Of a DNA stretch of 24,973 nucleotides, positions 13,793 to 21,684 are shown piece after piece; positions within the stretch are counted from its first letter, which is position 1; each line of letters starts with the position of its first letter. Origin of the DNA: a virus; the IMG/VR virus record IMGVR_UViG_3300042545_001367, positions 1 through 24,973 of that record. One strand, given 5' to 3'. A program made the position numbers and the translations under genes. The notes under the pieces were generated by a model that searched no databases, was not told where the DNA came from, and worked only from the letters and a program-made list of their open reading frames with translations.

Positions 13793-14017
13793 TCAGAGCG
13801 AGGGAAAGGCGATTGCCAGCACGTTGCCGATGATCACGCCGCCGAGCACCGCGAACACCAGCCACAGGGCCAGCCTCCGCACTTCGGCGGCAGTGCGCAG
13901 CCGGCGCTCCGCATTCATGCGAGCCGACCACGCCATCAGCGGCGAGCCGAGGCGCAGGTTCAGCGGGCGGTCCATGTTCGAGTCCGGGGAGTGGGGGATT
14001 TTGGTGGGTGTGGTCAT
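13793..14017 (-). CDS. Small single-pass membrane protein
   Basis: 74 residues. The polar N-terminal half carries MNAERRLRTAAEVRRL, and one strong hydrophobic helix (about 51-70: LWLVFAVLGGVIIGNVLAI) lies near the C-terminus. The Arg-rich stretch before the helix favours N-in topology. It is the second gene of the leftward operon, three bases after the RHH gene. Function unknown. Confidence 0.65.
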   Translation of the reverse strand: MTTPTKIPHSPDSNMDRPLNLRLGSPLMAWSARMNAERRLRTAAEVRRLALWLVFAVLGGVIIGNVLAIAFPSL

Positions 14018-14020
14018 GGG

Positions 14021-14215
14021 TCAGTTGTGGCTGTGGCGTTGAATCTTTCCGGCTCGCTTGTTTCGGCGCGCGTCCTCCACCGCCTCCGCGATGGTCTTCA
14101 CGATCCAGTTCGAGCGGTTGCGGTGTTCCGTCGTCGCGGCCTTTTCCAGCCGCAGCAAAAGGTCACGCGGCACGCCGCTCACGGTGATGGTCACAAGTTC
14201 GGTGTCTTCGGGCAT
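14021..14215 (-). CDS. Ribbon-helix-helix regulator (leftward operon)
   Basis: 64 residues, CopG/Arc-like. A beta strand (ELVTITVSGVPRDLLLRLEK) is followed by two helices with the turn HRNRSNWIVKTIAEAVEDAR. It begins the leftward early operon. The motif RSNWIV recurs in the divergent RHH gene at 14295, so the two may be paralogues binding the same operators in the shared gap. It is small enough to act as a cro-like dimer. The assignment of repressor versus anti-repressor is open. Confidence 0.8.
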   Translation of the reverse strand: MPEDTELVTITVSGVPRDLLLRLEKAATTEHRNRSNWIVKTIAEAVEDARRNKRAGKIQRHSHN

Positions 14216-14294
14216 GGGATGGAGTGATACACCGTCTCATTCCTTGTGCAAGAAAAATGTTGCAAAATGTTTTGGAGTGTCATTCCCTATCACT
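14216..14294. promoter_or_regulatory. Divergent regulatory gap with operator-like repeats
   Basis: 79 bp between two divergent RHH genes, AT-richer than its surroundings. Direct repeats GGAGTG (14221-14226, 14274-14279) and TCATTCC (14237-14243, 14280-14286). Inverted repeat AGTGATA/TATCACT (14223-14229, 14288-14294). A doubled AAAATGTT lies in the centre. Symmetric placement of operator-like motifs at both ends is what a lysis/lysogeny switch would show. No convincing -35/-10 pair could be fixed. Confidence 0.6.
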
Positions 14295-14576
14295 ATGCCA
14301 CGAGGAAAAAGAGCGCCGGGTCAGACACAAATCAGCATCTCGATGCCGAAGTCCATCGTGGACGAGATAGACGCGCTTGCAGCGGAGGACCGCCGCACAC
14401 GCTCCAACTGGATCGTCTCCGTCATCGAGAAACGCATCGCCGCAGAACACGCAAAAAAAGAACTGGAATCCGCCGCGCCGGAGCATCGTTCAACGCCTAC
14501 ACTCAACGCTCCCGATCCCGCGCCCACGCCGCGCCCCGGCGTCCGCTACGAAAAGCCCGCCAAGAAAAAGCCATGA
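14295..14576 (+). CDS. Ribbon-helix-helix regulator (rightward operon), candidate repressor
   Basis: 93 residues. RHH fold: TQISISMPKSIVDEIDALAA strand-helix, then DRRTRSNWIVSVIEKRIAAE (to about 53), followed by a Pro-rich, basic tail. It is the first gene of the operon that ends with the integrase, so it probably keeps the lysogenic state or controls integrase. The start at 14295 gives the complete domain and leaves TATCACT directly before the ATG. It overlaps the lipoprotein gene by ATGA. Confidence 0.8.
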   Translation: MPRGKRAPGQTQISISMPKSIVDEIDALAAEDRRTRSNWIVSVIEKRIAAEHAKKELESAAPEHRSTPTLNAPDPAPTPRPGVRYEKPAKKKP

Positions 14577-14800
14577 ACACCCCTCATCATCCCGCGCTGC
14601 TCTGCCTCATCGGCATCAGCACCTTCCTCCTCGGCCTGTTCCTCGCCTCGTGCGACGAGCCCGCGCCCGTCGCCCGGTGCAATCCCACCGGCACCTGCAT
14701 CGCCTGCAAGAGCTGCGCGAACTGCGGGCACTGCGCACGACGGGGAGGCACATGCAGTGTGTGCCGGCCTGCCAAGACGCTCACCAAGGCAAAGCCATGA
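14573..14800 (+). CDS. Cys-rich lipoprotein
   Basis: 75 residues. A signal peptide with a hydrophobic core (ALLCLIGISTFLLGLFLASC) ends in lipobox LASC with lipidated Cys27. Asp follows at +2, which in Enterobacteria favours inner-membrane retention. The mature part is Pro-poor at first, then carries eight Cys within residues 36-64 (CNPTGTCIACKSCANCGHC, then RRGGTCSVC), suggesting disulfides or metal binding. It sits between the RHH regulator and a membrane protein in the lysogenic operon, with ATGA overlaps on both sides. Phage lipoproteins of this size are known to block superinfection; that role is inference. Confidence 0.78.
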   Translation: MNTPHHPALLCLIGISTFLLGLFLASCDEPAPVARCNPTGTCIACKSCANCGHCARRGGTCSVCRPAKTLTKAKP

Positions 14801-15360
14801 AAGAAATCTTCAAACGAGAGGGGTTGGTCCTCGCGCTCCTCACCGCCGCAGTTATTTTACTCGTCTGGCTCGTGCGGATGAACGCCCTTCCGCTCGCCGT
14901 CCTATGGCTCGGCTGTCCCATCGCCGCATGGCTGCTCACTGTCCCGTCCGTCTCCGCGTGCCTCACCATTCGCGGCCGTGGAATCCTCGGCATCATCCTC
15001 ATCGGCCTGTCCATCTTTGCGTCACTCGCGATGGATGCCCACCGGCGCGAAGTCACCGACTGGATTGGAAGCACCTGCCTAGAGGGATACACCGTCCAGA
15101 TGGAGGGCGCGGATGAACACGACGAACAGGACAACGATGATCCTCGTTTTTCCAATCGCCCGCACCACGACTGGACAGCAACCAGCGACGCAGGAACCCT
15201 TGCCCTCACGGTATTCCAGATCGTCTTGTTCGCCAGCCTGTTCGCGGTGCCCCTTGCAACGTGGTGGCTATCCCGAGACGCGCGCGACAAAATGGAGCAG
15301 GAATACTGGCGGCTGGAACACAAAAAAGCTACGGGCCAAGCCGCGCGCCTCGTGAAATGA
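14797..15360 (+). CDS. Multi-pass membrane protein with acidic loop
   Basis: 187 residues. Predicted helices by hydrophobicity: about 9-27 (LVLALLTAAVILLVWLV), 30-56, 63-79 (ILGIILIGLSIFASLA) and 134-157 (LALTVFQIVLFASLFAVPLA). A polar segment (about 82-133) holds an acidic patch (EGADEHDEQDNDD). The C-terminal helix is charged (DARDKMEQEYWRLEHKK). It follows the lipoprotein gene by ATGA overlap and precedes integrase by ATGA overlap. Together with the lipoprotein it may form an envelope complex expressed from the prophage. No family recognised. Confidence 0.75.
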   Translation: MKEIFKREGLVLALLTAAVILLVWLVRMNALPLAVLWLGCPIAAWLLTVPSVSACLTIRGRGILGIILIGLSIFASLAMDAHRREVTDWIGSTCLEGYTVQMEGADEHDEQDNDDPRFSNRPHHDWTATSDAGTLALTVFQIVLFASLFAVPLATWWLSRDARDKMEQEYWRLEHKKATGQAARLVK

Positions 15361-16631
15361 AAAAGCCCGCCCCGAAGCCCAAGCCCGTCCACGTCGCCCG
15401 GTGCAACGCCGTCCGCATCACCGTCTATCGCAACGGCCCCGCGCGCTACGGCATCACCTGGCGCAAGCTGGAGCACGGTCCGCGCATCCGCGAGACCTTC
15501 GGCACCCGCGCCGCGGCAGTCGCCCGTGCGGATGCCATCGCGCTCGCCCTGCACAACGGCCGCGCCGACGTTCTCACCCTCACCCACGCCGATCGCGAGA
15601 ACTACCAGCGCGCCATCGAAGCCCTCGCCCCCCTCGGCATCCCGCTGCACGCCGCCATCGCCGAATACACCGCCGCCCGCGCCATCCTCGGCACCCACAG
15701 CATCCACGAGGCCGCGCAGTTCTTCGCCAGCCGGCGCATCGTCCAGGCCAAGGCACCGCCCACCGCCGAGATCGTCGCGAGCATCCTCGGTGATTTGCGG
15801 GCCGACGTCATCCAGCCCGTGTCCGGCACCTACCTGAGCGTCATCACGCCCCGGCTCCGCGCCATCGCCGCCGCATTCCCCGACCTGTCCGACGCCACCC
15901 CCGAGACCGTCGCGCGGTTCCTGCGCACCCTCCAGCACCGCGGCAGCCCCGTCAGCCCGAAGACCTTCAACCACTACCGCGCCACATTCGCCTTCCTCTG
16001 GCGATGGTGCGAGCTGCGCGGGCTCGTCAGCGGCAAGACCCCGCTCGCAGGCGTCAAGCGGCTCGATGCCCCCGGCACACGCGAAGTCTTCACCGTCGGC
16101 GAACTCCGCGCCCTCCTCGCCTACGTCCCGCGCGAATGGATCCCGCTCGTCGCCCTCGGCGCCTTCGCCGGCCTGCGAGTCTGCGAAATCGCCCGCCTCT
16201 CGTGGGATGCCCTCTGCTGGGATGCCGGCGAGATCCGCATCCGAGCCGGAGTAGCCGGCAAACGCGGCAGCCCCCGCAACGTCCCCATGCTCGAACCCCT
16301 GCGCGCCTGGCTCGCCCCGTGGCGCACCGCCCTTGGCCGCATCTACCCCGGCACCGAGCGCGCCCTTGGCCGACGTCTGGAATGGTTCCACAAACAAGCC
16401 GCGGCCCACATCCCCGGCTTCCGGTGGAAAGAAAACGCCCTCCGGCACAGCTTCGGCAGCTACCACGCCGCCAAATTTCAGAACCTCGAACTCACCCGCG
16501 CCATCATGGGCACCAGCATCACCATGCTGCGCCGCCACTACCACGACCCGCAATTCCAGGGCGACGCCGAGCAATTTTGGAACATCCTCCCCACCGCAGA
16601 CCCCGCCGGAAAAATCCTCGCCATCGCGTAG
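15357..16631 (+). CDS. int: Tyrosine integrase (phage integration), atypical catalytic residues
   Basis: 424 residues. Arm/core-binding N-terminal part (about 1-240), then catalytic domain: R274 (FAGLRVCEIARLSW), a basic beta-hairpin (GVAGKRGSPRNVPM), N360-A-L-R363-H, then IMGTSITMLRRHY with Y395. The usual box II His is Asn, and the His/Trp after MG is Thr. Similar ALRHS variants occur in other integrases, so this does not imply inactivity. It overlaps the membrane protein gene by ATGA and is followed by a hairpin and the att region. This is the likely prophage integration enzyme, as opposed to the IntI-like protein at 3005-4033. Confidence 0.87.
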   Translation: MKKPAPKPKPVHVARCNAVRITVYRNGPARYGITWRKLEHGPRIRETFGTRAAAVARADAIALALHNGRADVLTLTHADRENYQRAIEALAPLGIPLHAAIAEYTAARAILGTHSIHEAAQFFASRRIVQAKAPPTAEIVASILGDLRADVIQPVSGTYLSVITPRLRAIAAAFPDLSDATPETVARFLRTLQHRGSPVSPKTFNHYRATFAFLWRWCELRGLVSGKTPLAGVKRLDAPGTREVFTVGELRALLAYVPREWIPLVALGAFAGLRVCEIARLSWDALCWDAGEIRIRAGVAGKRGSPRNVPMLEPLRAWLAPWRTALGRIYPGTERALGRRLEWFHKQAAAHIPGFRWKENALRHSFGSYHAAKFQNLELTRAIMGTSITMLRRHYHDPQFQGDAEQFWNILPTADPAGKILAIA

Positions 16632-16635
16632 ATCC

Positions 16636-16661
16636 TCATTTTGTTGGCGTCAACAAAATGA
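16636..16661. terminator. Perfect hairpin just after the integrase
   Basis: TCATTTTGTTG and CAACAAAATGA form an 11-bp stem with loop GCGT, starting five bases after the integrase stop. No T-run follows, so it may be an mRNA-stabilising or recombination-related hairpin instead of an intrinsic terminator. Confidence 0.5.
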
Positions 16662-16699
16662 TCCGCTTCTCTATGTCCGAGGAGTCGCTTGCCGATGAA

Positions 16700-16825
16700 A
16701 TCTGCGCCGGAAATCCTTCGGTTTTTCGGAAATCCCTCATTCTCGCCAGGAATGCGGGCGCATCTGCACCGGAAATCCTTGGAATTTTCGGGTGCCCTCC
16801 GAAATCTGCCATAAATCTGCCACGC
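16700..16825. repeat. Direct repeats left of the att core (possible arm sites)
   Basis: Two 30-nt direct repeats (16700-16729 and 16762-16791) share the core CCGGAAATCCTT and a TTTTCGG end. A further CGGAAATCC lies at 16727-16735. Next come two AAATCTGCCA units (16802-16822). A similar pair, AAATTTGCCAC and AAGTTGCCAC, occurs right of the core near 16987-17010. Flanking short repeats around a core are typical of integrase arm-binding sites. Confidence 0.5.
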
Positions 16826-16915
16826 GGACCACGCAACTCCCCTCTCCAACAGGGGTACTCGGGAAGGGACTTGAACCCGCACGGCACCTTTTGTGATTTC
16901 CGCTAAAACCCTTGT

Positions 16916-16947
16916 AACAGGGAGAAAATGCCTGTTTCCCGTTTTTT
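16916..16947 (+). terminator. Probable intrinsic terminator right of the att core
   Basis: AACAGG (16916-16921) and CCTGTT (16931-16936) form a 6-bp stem with a 9-nt loop, followed by TCCCG and a T6 run (16942-16947). It would end transcription from the integrase operon on the plus strand before the HTH gene. Confidence 0.5.
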
Positions 16948-17050
16948 CAAAGTCGCGCATCCAGAATAAAAGCGGTGGATTCCAAATGAAATTTGCCACA
17001 AGTTGCCACGGAAGGTTGACCGAAGTACACCAAACCCGTTTGACAGACAC

Positions 17051-17512
17051 ATGAAGAAACCCCGTTCCACCCTGGCGCTTGCCTGCCTCACGCTCCGTTC
17101 CTCTCGCGGGCTCTTGCAGGTGGAGCTTGCGGAATCAGCCGGCGTCCACGTTTCCACTTTGAAGAATGTCGAGGGCGACAAGCCGGTGAGCCTCGCCACG
17201 CTCGCGCGCCTCTACCGCGACGGGCTGAAGGGGAAGCATCGGCTCTCGGTGGAGGAATGGCACAAGCTCGTCGGCTACTGGCTACTGCGCGAGATCCCAG
17301 AAGGGATCGCGCTCGATGCCTTGGTGTCCGGCGCTTCGGCGGCGGCGGATGGAGTGGCAGGGGCAGCCGGCGAACGGCAGCGCGCAGTGCTTGCGGCGAT
17401 GGCGAAGATGCCCGAGCAGGATGCCGAGACGCTGGCGGCGGTCGCGAAGGCGCTCACCACTCGCCGCGGCCCGGCGCTGCTCGCCGTCCTGCGCGGCCTG
17501 CTGGAAATGTAG
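17051..17512 (+). CDS. XRE-type helix-turn-helix regulator
   Basis: 153 residues. HTH at about 20-50 (LLQVELAESAGVHVSTLKNV, then EGDKPVSLATLARLYRDGL). An extended helical, Ala-rich C-terminal region follows (VSGASAAADGVAGAAGERQR, then a DAETLAAVAKALTTRRG helix), possibly for oligomerisation. It is likely a phage transcription regulator. It stands alone on the plus strand between att and the leftward late genes, ending one base before the convergent small gene. Repeated GTTGAC/GTTTGAC motifs (near 17015 and 17039) before the start may be its operator. An alternative view is host DNA next to an att boundary. Confidence 0.78.
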   Translation: MKKPRSTLALACLTLRSSRGLLQVELAESAGVHVSTLKNVEGDKPVSLATLARLYRDGLKGKHRLSVEEWHKLVGYWLLREIPEGIALDALVSGASAAADGVAGAAGERQRAVLAAMAKMPEQDAETLAAVAKALTTRRGPALLAVLRGLLEM

Positions 17513-17695
17513 TCACCCGGCAAAGCGGTGAGCAACCAGGAGCGCCACGGCGCGCGCGGCGTCCCCGGAATCTACGCCGGCTGGAGTCAGACAGAGATCG
17601 GACACCGGGCGTTCCGGGCAGACGGTTTGCAGCCATGACAGAACGGCGTTGCCGTCGAGATTGTTGTCGGCGATGAAGCGTTCGAGGGCGTTCAT
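17513..17695 (-). CDS. Hypothetical small late protein
   Basis: 60 residues, not recognised: MNALERFIADNNLDGNAVLS, then a WLQTVCPERPVSDLCLTPAG segment and a C-terminal helix (DAARAVALLVAHRFAG). It lies 34 bases downstream of the fibre-like gene on the same strand and is the last gene of the leftward late operon. The helix-loop-helix pattern could be a small accessory factor. Convergent with the HTH gene. Confidence 0.65.
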   Translation of the reverse strand: MNALERFIADNNLDGNAVLSWLQTVCPERPVSDLCLTPAGVDSGDAARAVALLVAHRFAG

Positions 17696-17729
17696 GGGGA
17701 TGACTGGATGGCGGGGCGGGCGGAATCAC

Positions 17730-18872
17730 TCAGATCGCCGTGTCGGAAAGCCACGTCCACGTCGCCTTCAGGAACTCGGCGGAGATGGCGGATGTTCCGC
17801 CGTTGCTGTCCGTCGTCTTTGTTCGGTCGAAAACCTTCGTTTCGATGATGTGAAGCGTTGTGCCGCTGATCGTGATCGTGCCTACCGTTGACTGATAGTA
17901 TCGGGGACCAGTCCAGGTGACAGCGTTGTAGCCGTTTCGCAGCACGCCCGACGCATCGTAGGGCTTGTAGTTCGCCCAGTAATCAGTGTGCGCCGTGGCC
18001 GAAGATGAGTCATCCAGCGGGAATGTGTCGTTGTAGGGCGGGAGATATTCCAGCGGTCCCCAACGAGTCTGCGCCACGGTAATGCGGCCAGCGGCAATGC
18101 TCACGGTCGCGAGGGCTGTGTAATACAGGCCAAGCTCTGGCGAGCTCCCCGGCACGGTCGCGCCAGCGTGATAAGTCAGCGTGCCTGCGCCTCGGTCGAG
18201 CTTCACATAAACGGTGTCACCGTTGGCGACGTACAAAAAGAACGCTTCATTGCGACTGGGGCCGTAGAAACCGCCAGCCCCTTTGATCCCCATCCATGAT
18301 CCGCCCATCACAGTTACCGACGGTCCAGCATCAGAAAGCACGCTCACGTCAAACTCGCGCAAGTGCTGGAGGCGTCCGGCGTATCCGAATGGTCCCCAGC
18401 GGGTTTGCGAGACCGAAATGATGCCAGCGGCAATACTGACACTCGCCAGTTGCTGGTAAAAAATTCCGTTTGCCGGATCGTCGGAGGGCAGCGCCCCGGA
18501 AAGAATTGTCAGAGTCCCCCCAGCGATGAGTTCGTGGTAGTCGAGCTTGAGGTAGATCTTGTCCCCGTTCGCGACGGTCAGCGCGTGGTAGGCGCGGCGC
18601 GTGCCGGCGTTGGTTGCGCCGGATGCCCGAATGCCCATCCATGTGCCCGCCATCACCTTCACGGTCGGGCCGGCATGGTCGAGCACGCTCACGTCAAACT
18701 CGCGCTCGCCGCCCACAGGCAGCAGCCCCTCGGGGCGATGATACGGCATCGGCTCGTTCCGGTCTTCGGGGCGGGCCTGGTCCGGGATGCTGTGCGGGAC
18801 CACTTCGCGGATCCGCGCCAGCACCGGGTCCGGGATTGCAAATGGATCAGGGTCTTCGATCATCCCGATCAT
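17730..18872 (-). CDS. Fibre-like structural protein with duplicated domain
   Basis: 380 residues, probably a tail or receptor-binding protein. After a 55-residue N-terminus come two similar domains of about 115 residues. Each begins EFDVSVL..AGP.V.VM.G.WMGI and ends near SIAAG.I.V.QTRWGP.(E/G)Y. A distinct C-terminus follows (about 290-380, [20 protein letters not shown], ending [14 protein letters not shown]). The internal duplication and Gly/Ser/Thr-rich strands fit an exposed fibre. Start 18872 overlaps the upstream gene by ATGA; a longer in-frame form is a shadow of that gene. Confidence 0.75.
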   Translation of the reverse strand: MIGMIEDPDPFAIPDPVLARIREVVPHSIPDQARPEDRNEPMPYHRPEGLLPVGGEREFDVSVLDHAGPTVKVMAGTWMGIRASGATNAGTRRAYHALTVANGDKIYLKLDYHELIAGGTLTILSGALPSDDPANGIFYQQLASVSIAAGIISVSQTRWGPFGYAGRLQHLREFDVSVLSDAGPSVTVMGGSWMGIKGAGGFYGPSRNEAFFLYVANGDTVYVKLDRGAGTLTYHAGATVPGSSPELGLYYTALATVSIAAGRITVAQTRWGPLEYLPPYNDTFPLDDSSSATAHTDYWANYKPYDASGVLRNGYNAVTWTGPRYYQSTVGTITISGTTLHIIETKVFDRTKTTDSNGGTSAISAEFLKATWTWLSDTAI

Positions 18873-20263
18873 CCGGTGACGGTGGTGAGCGCGCGGCGAT
18901 TCAGATTGTACTTCCACGGCGCGATTTCGCAGGAGAACACGATGTTGGAAACCGAATACAGGAAAGCCTCCGCGCCAGGCGTGCCCGTCCACGATGGCCC
19001 CACTACGCCTACGTAGCCCCACTTCGGATTGTCGTTCGCGGTGTTAAAGTTTGGAACCGTCACGCCCGGACTGAGCACCGCCACCCCGCGGAGGTTGACG
19101 TTGTAAAACTTGCCGGCGTGAATGAGGTTTTTCGTCTGCGGCGTGAAGTAGGCGTCCGCCGCGTAGCTCAACAAATTGGTGTTGAGTGAAACCACCGGCG
19201 GAGATGTGTAGCCGCTGCCGCCGCCGGTGACGGCGATGGACGTGACCACGCCCGCGGTCAGCGTCGCCGTGGCCGTGGCGGTAGTTCCGGGCAGGGCGAT
19301 TGTCACCACCGGGGTGAGTGTGTATCCACTGCCGCCGCCGGTGACTGCGATGGACGTGACCACGCCACCAGTCAGCGTCGCCGTGGCCGTCGCCCCGGTG
19401 CCAACGCCGGTGATTGTCACGACCGGCGGCGATGTGTAGCCGCTGCCTCCACTCGTGACCGCGATGGACGTGACTACGCCGGCAGTCATCGTCGGGTACG
19501 CCGTCGCGCCGGTGCCTGGCGGTGCGATTGTCACCACCGGGGCAGCATAGTAGCCGCTGCCTCCACCAGTGACCGCGATGGACGTGACCGCGCTACCAGT
19601 CAGGGTCGCCGTAGCCGTCGCCACCCCCGTCGGATTCGTGCCGTAATGGAATGTCGTGGTCGAAGTCGCCCTTCGGGATCCCCCGGCGAGAATCGGCCAC
19701 TGCAAATCCACAACCACCGCGCCGTCCTCGCCTTCAGAATGATCTACCGCAGGGCTGCCAACCACCACGTCTGGATAGTGAATGGTCGTGGTGCCGGTGC
19801 GTGTCACGCTGACGGCGGCGAAATTCAGCAGCGTGCTCGTCACCTTGCGGCCGTAGGCTCCGTTGATGGGGTGATACTCGATGGACGAGCCGGCGGTCTG
19901 CGTGTAGGGCGCGCTCGGCTTCACCACGATCTGCGTGTCCACCTGCACATCGGTCTGCGTCTCCTCGTCCTGGGTGTAGGTCGTGAGCACTGTGCCGGGG
20001 ACGCGCTCGTATTTGCGATACACTTCCACCGTCGTCCGGTCGCATTGCAGCTCGATCTGCTCCACGAGCACGTTGTTCGGGAACCGCGTCGCGTCGGGCT
20101 CGGGCGTGGTGATGAATGGCAGCGCCGCCGCCTTCAACCGAGGGAGCGTCTGCACGCGCTCCGTCACCGGGTAGTCCACATCGCCGTAGGGGTAGCTCAC
20201 CTTGGGCTCGCCCTTGAGCGCGCGGAGAACGTCGAGATGCGCGAGGAATGGTGCCGCGGCCAT
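18869..20263 (-). CDS. Large structural protein with four 38-residue GGSGY repeats
   Basis: 464 residues. The N-terminal domain (about 1-205) has [20 protein letters not shown] and other mixed alpha/beta segments. Four tandem 38-residue repeats follow (about 208-355) with core [20 protein letters not shown], a pattern frequent in phage and bacterial surface proteins. The C-terminal domain (about 360-464) contains [19 protein letters not shown] and [20 protein letters not shown]. Its place after the adaptor and before the fibre-like gene suggests a tail or head-fibre structural protein. The repeats may vary in number between relatives by slippage. Confidence 0.75.
   Translation of the reverse strand: MAAAPFLAHLDVLRALKGEPKVSYPYGDVDYPVTERVQTLPRLKAAALPFITTPEPDATRFPNNVLVEQIELQCDRTTVEVYRKYERVPGTVLTTYTQDEETQTDVQVDTQIVVKPSAPYTQTAGSSIEYHPINGAYGRKVTSTLLNFAAVSVTRTGTTTIHYPDVVVGSPAVDHSEGEDGAVVVDLQWPILAGGSRRATSTTTFHYGTNPTGVATATATLTGSAVTSIAVTGGGSGYYAAPVVTIAPPGTGATAYPTMTAGVVTSIAVTSGGSGYTSPPVVTITGVGTGATATATLTGGVVTSIAVTGGGSGYTLTPVVTIALPGTTATATATLTAGVVTSIAVTGGGSGYTSPPVVSLNTNLLSYAADAYFTPQTKNLIHAGKFYNVNLRGVAVLSPGVTVPNFNTANDNPKWGYVGVVGPSWTGTPGAEAFLYSVSNIVFSCEIAPWKYNLNRRALTTVTG
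19196..19640. repeat. Tandem 114-bp coding repeat, four copies
   Basis: GCGATGGACGTGAC recurs at 19233, 19347, 19461 and 19575, exactly 114 bp apart. It encodes the 38-residue GGSGY repeats on the minus strand. Confidence 0.92.
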
Positions 20264-20266
20264 GCT

Positions 20267-21169
20267 CTACCAGGTGCGCGACGGCATGAGCCGGCGCGAA
20301 TTGAACGGTGCCGGCATCCGCTGCTTCGGAGCGAGCTTCGCCAGCCGCTCGATTGCCGCCGCAGCCTGCCGCGCGATCTCCTCGCGGATCGTGCTGTTCG
20401 CCATCAGCGGGCAGTTCATCCAGCGTTTCGTCGCCAGTGGCAGCCAGATGTCCCGCGCGACGGAAGCCTCGAGGCCAAAGGTCACGTTGGTCTCGGTCAG
20501 CACGTCGGACGTCGCCAGTTGCGCGATCAGCCGTGTGCCGCGGATGGAGTAGCCCATGCGGGCGCCGGGCATCGGATAGACGCAGAAATACGAATCCGTG
20601 TCATTTCGCTCCGTCCACCACACTGCCGGTGCGCCGTCCGCCGAGGTGCCCGTGTCGAGATTCACGCCTTGCCCGTCCACGCCGAGCAGCGCGAACGCAT
20701 CGAACCGGCTCGCCACCCGTTCCAGTTCCACGCCGTTCACTTCCACGCAGGTCGCAGAATCAATCCGCACGGCCGCCAGCACGGCATCATGGAATGCGGT
20801 GGCAGCGATGGCGCTGCCCGTGGCTCCTGTCCAAGCCGGCGTGAGTGTGATCGTGGGGTCGGCGTATGCCTTCACCTGGTAATCCTGCTCGCCGCCGGTG
20901 ATGCGCAGCGTGCCGAGGATCTTCACGATGTTCGCGGTGCCAGCCGCGGCGGTCAGCCCGCCGCTTGCGGGCGTCACGTTCAGCACCGTCGGCGCGGAGA
21001 AGATGCCGGCCTGCCGCGTCTCGAAGTAGCGAGGGCAGGCGTCCGCCATGTCCGAGACCGCGCCGCCGATGGCATCCACGAGCCATTCCGCGGTTGCCTT
21101 GGGCAGCGTGTCCGCGAGGGCGAAGTCCGCGTAGGCTAGCAGGCGTTTCGCGATCTCGTTTGCGGTCAT
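20267..21169 (-). CDS. Head-tail adaptor/connector-like protein
   Basis: 300 residues. It starts with helices (MTANEIAKRLLAYADFALAD, then TLPKATAEWLVDAIGGAVSD). Beta-rich segments follow (PTVLNVTPASGGLTAAAGTA, then DYQVKAYADPTITLTPAW), and a helical C-terminus (STIREEIARQAAAAIERLA, then QRMPAPFNSRRLMPSRTW). Position after the capsid gene and before the fibre proteins suggests a gateway or tail-tube-like protein in a short-tailed phage. It overlaps the upstream gene by ATGA. Family not identified. Confidence 0.68.
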   Translation of the reverse strand: MTANEIAKRLLAYADFALADTLPKATAEWLVDAIGGAVSDMADACPRYFETRQAGIFSAPTVLNVTPASGGLTAAAGTANIVKILGTLRITGGEQDYQVKAYADPTITLTPAWTGATGSAIAATAFHDAVLAAVRIDSATCVEVNGVELERVASRFDAFALLGVDGQGVNLDTGTSADGAPAVWWTERNDTDSYFCVYPMPGARMGYSIRGTRLIAQLATSDVLTETNVTFGLEASVARDIWLPLATKRWMNCPLMANSTIREEIARQAAAAIERLAKLAPKQRMPAPFNSRRLMPSRTW

Positions 21170-21684
21170 GCGGATGCGCCCACGAGGGCGTCCAGTTTCG
21201 CAAGGCCCGCAGGCTTCGCGGATTTCTTGGCCTTCGGTGCCGAGGGTGCAGCCTGCGGAGGTTCAGCGGGCGCCGACGCTTCCGGCGCCGCGAGACGCGC
21301 GGCCCTTGCCTCGCGCTCCAGTTCCGCCGCCGCATCGGCTTCGCGCTGTTCGAGGTCTGCGGCCTTGGCAGCATCCTTCGCCGCGAGTTCTTCGGACGTC
21401 AGAAACACGATGATCACCTTGAACCCGCCGAGCCTCGTGGCGCTGCGCTGGATGTCGTCCATGTCCACCCGCGCGAGTTCGAGCGGGAAGATGCCGTGCT
21501 CCGGGTCGTTCGTGCCGAGCACGTAGCGACGGTGATAGATGCCCGTCTCCCGGTCCCGGTAGAAGTGGTAGTTTGGACGGGTCCGCCCGCGAATGGTGAG
21601 CGTGTGCGTCGGCGCGCTGCGGCCTTCGATTTGCAGGCGGATTTCCGCGATGGACAGTGCGGAGGCTGGGTTTTGTTTTGGCAT
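21166..21684 (-). CDS. Hypothetical structural-region protein
   Basis: 172 residues from MPKQNPASALSIAEIRLQIE. The N-terminal part (about 10-95) is compact, with TIRGRTRPNYHFYRDRETGI, YHRRYVLGTNDPEHGIFPLE and a TRLGGFKVIIVFLTSEELAA segment. After it come an Ala/Glu/Lys coiled coil (about 95-135) and an Ala/Pro/Lys-rich tail. The leader before ATG 21684 is AC-rich with no Shine-Dalgarno. It sits between the capsid gene and the adaptor gene; a head-decoration or completion role is possible. Confidence 0.68.
   Translation of the reverse strand: MPKQNPASALSIAEIRLQIEGRSAPTHTLTIRGRTRPNYHFYRDRETGIYHRRYVLGTNDPEHGIFPLELARVDMDDIQRSATRLGGFKVIIVFLTSEELAAKDAAKAADLEQREADAAAELEREARAARLAAPEASAPAEPPQAAPSAPKAKKSAKPAGLAKLDALVGASA

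Larger units (their letters stand above)
16632..17050. other. Probable attP: non-coding region with tRNA-Leu-like core
   Basis: 419 bp without a gene between integrase and an HTH regulator. The minus strand of 16853-16888 reads like a tRNA 3' end: GTGCGGGTTCAAGTCCC (16882-16866), identical to the T-arm of E. coli-type tRNA-Leu, then a CCCGAGTACC acceptor-like end. The full cloverleaf is absent, and the T-stem has a mismatch, so it is not a functional tRNA. A tRNA-derived core beside an integrase and flanked by repeats is what an attP (or attL/attR) looks like. Confidence 0.6.

Noticed and set aside
14781-16574. 597-codon minus-strand frame opposite the integrase operon
   Set aside because: Gly/Asp/Val-rich shadow of integrase and membrane genes.
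16845-16930. Functional tRNA gene on the minus strand
   Set aside because: Only the T-arm and acceptor-like part match; the D-arm and anticodon arm are missing and the T-stem has a mismatch, so it is treated as an att core.
17040-17045. TTGACA as a -35 box for the HTH gene
   Set aside because: It lies five bases before the start codon, so no -10 or leader fits.
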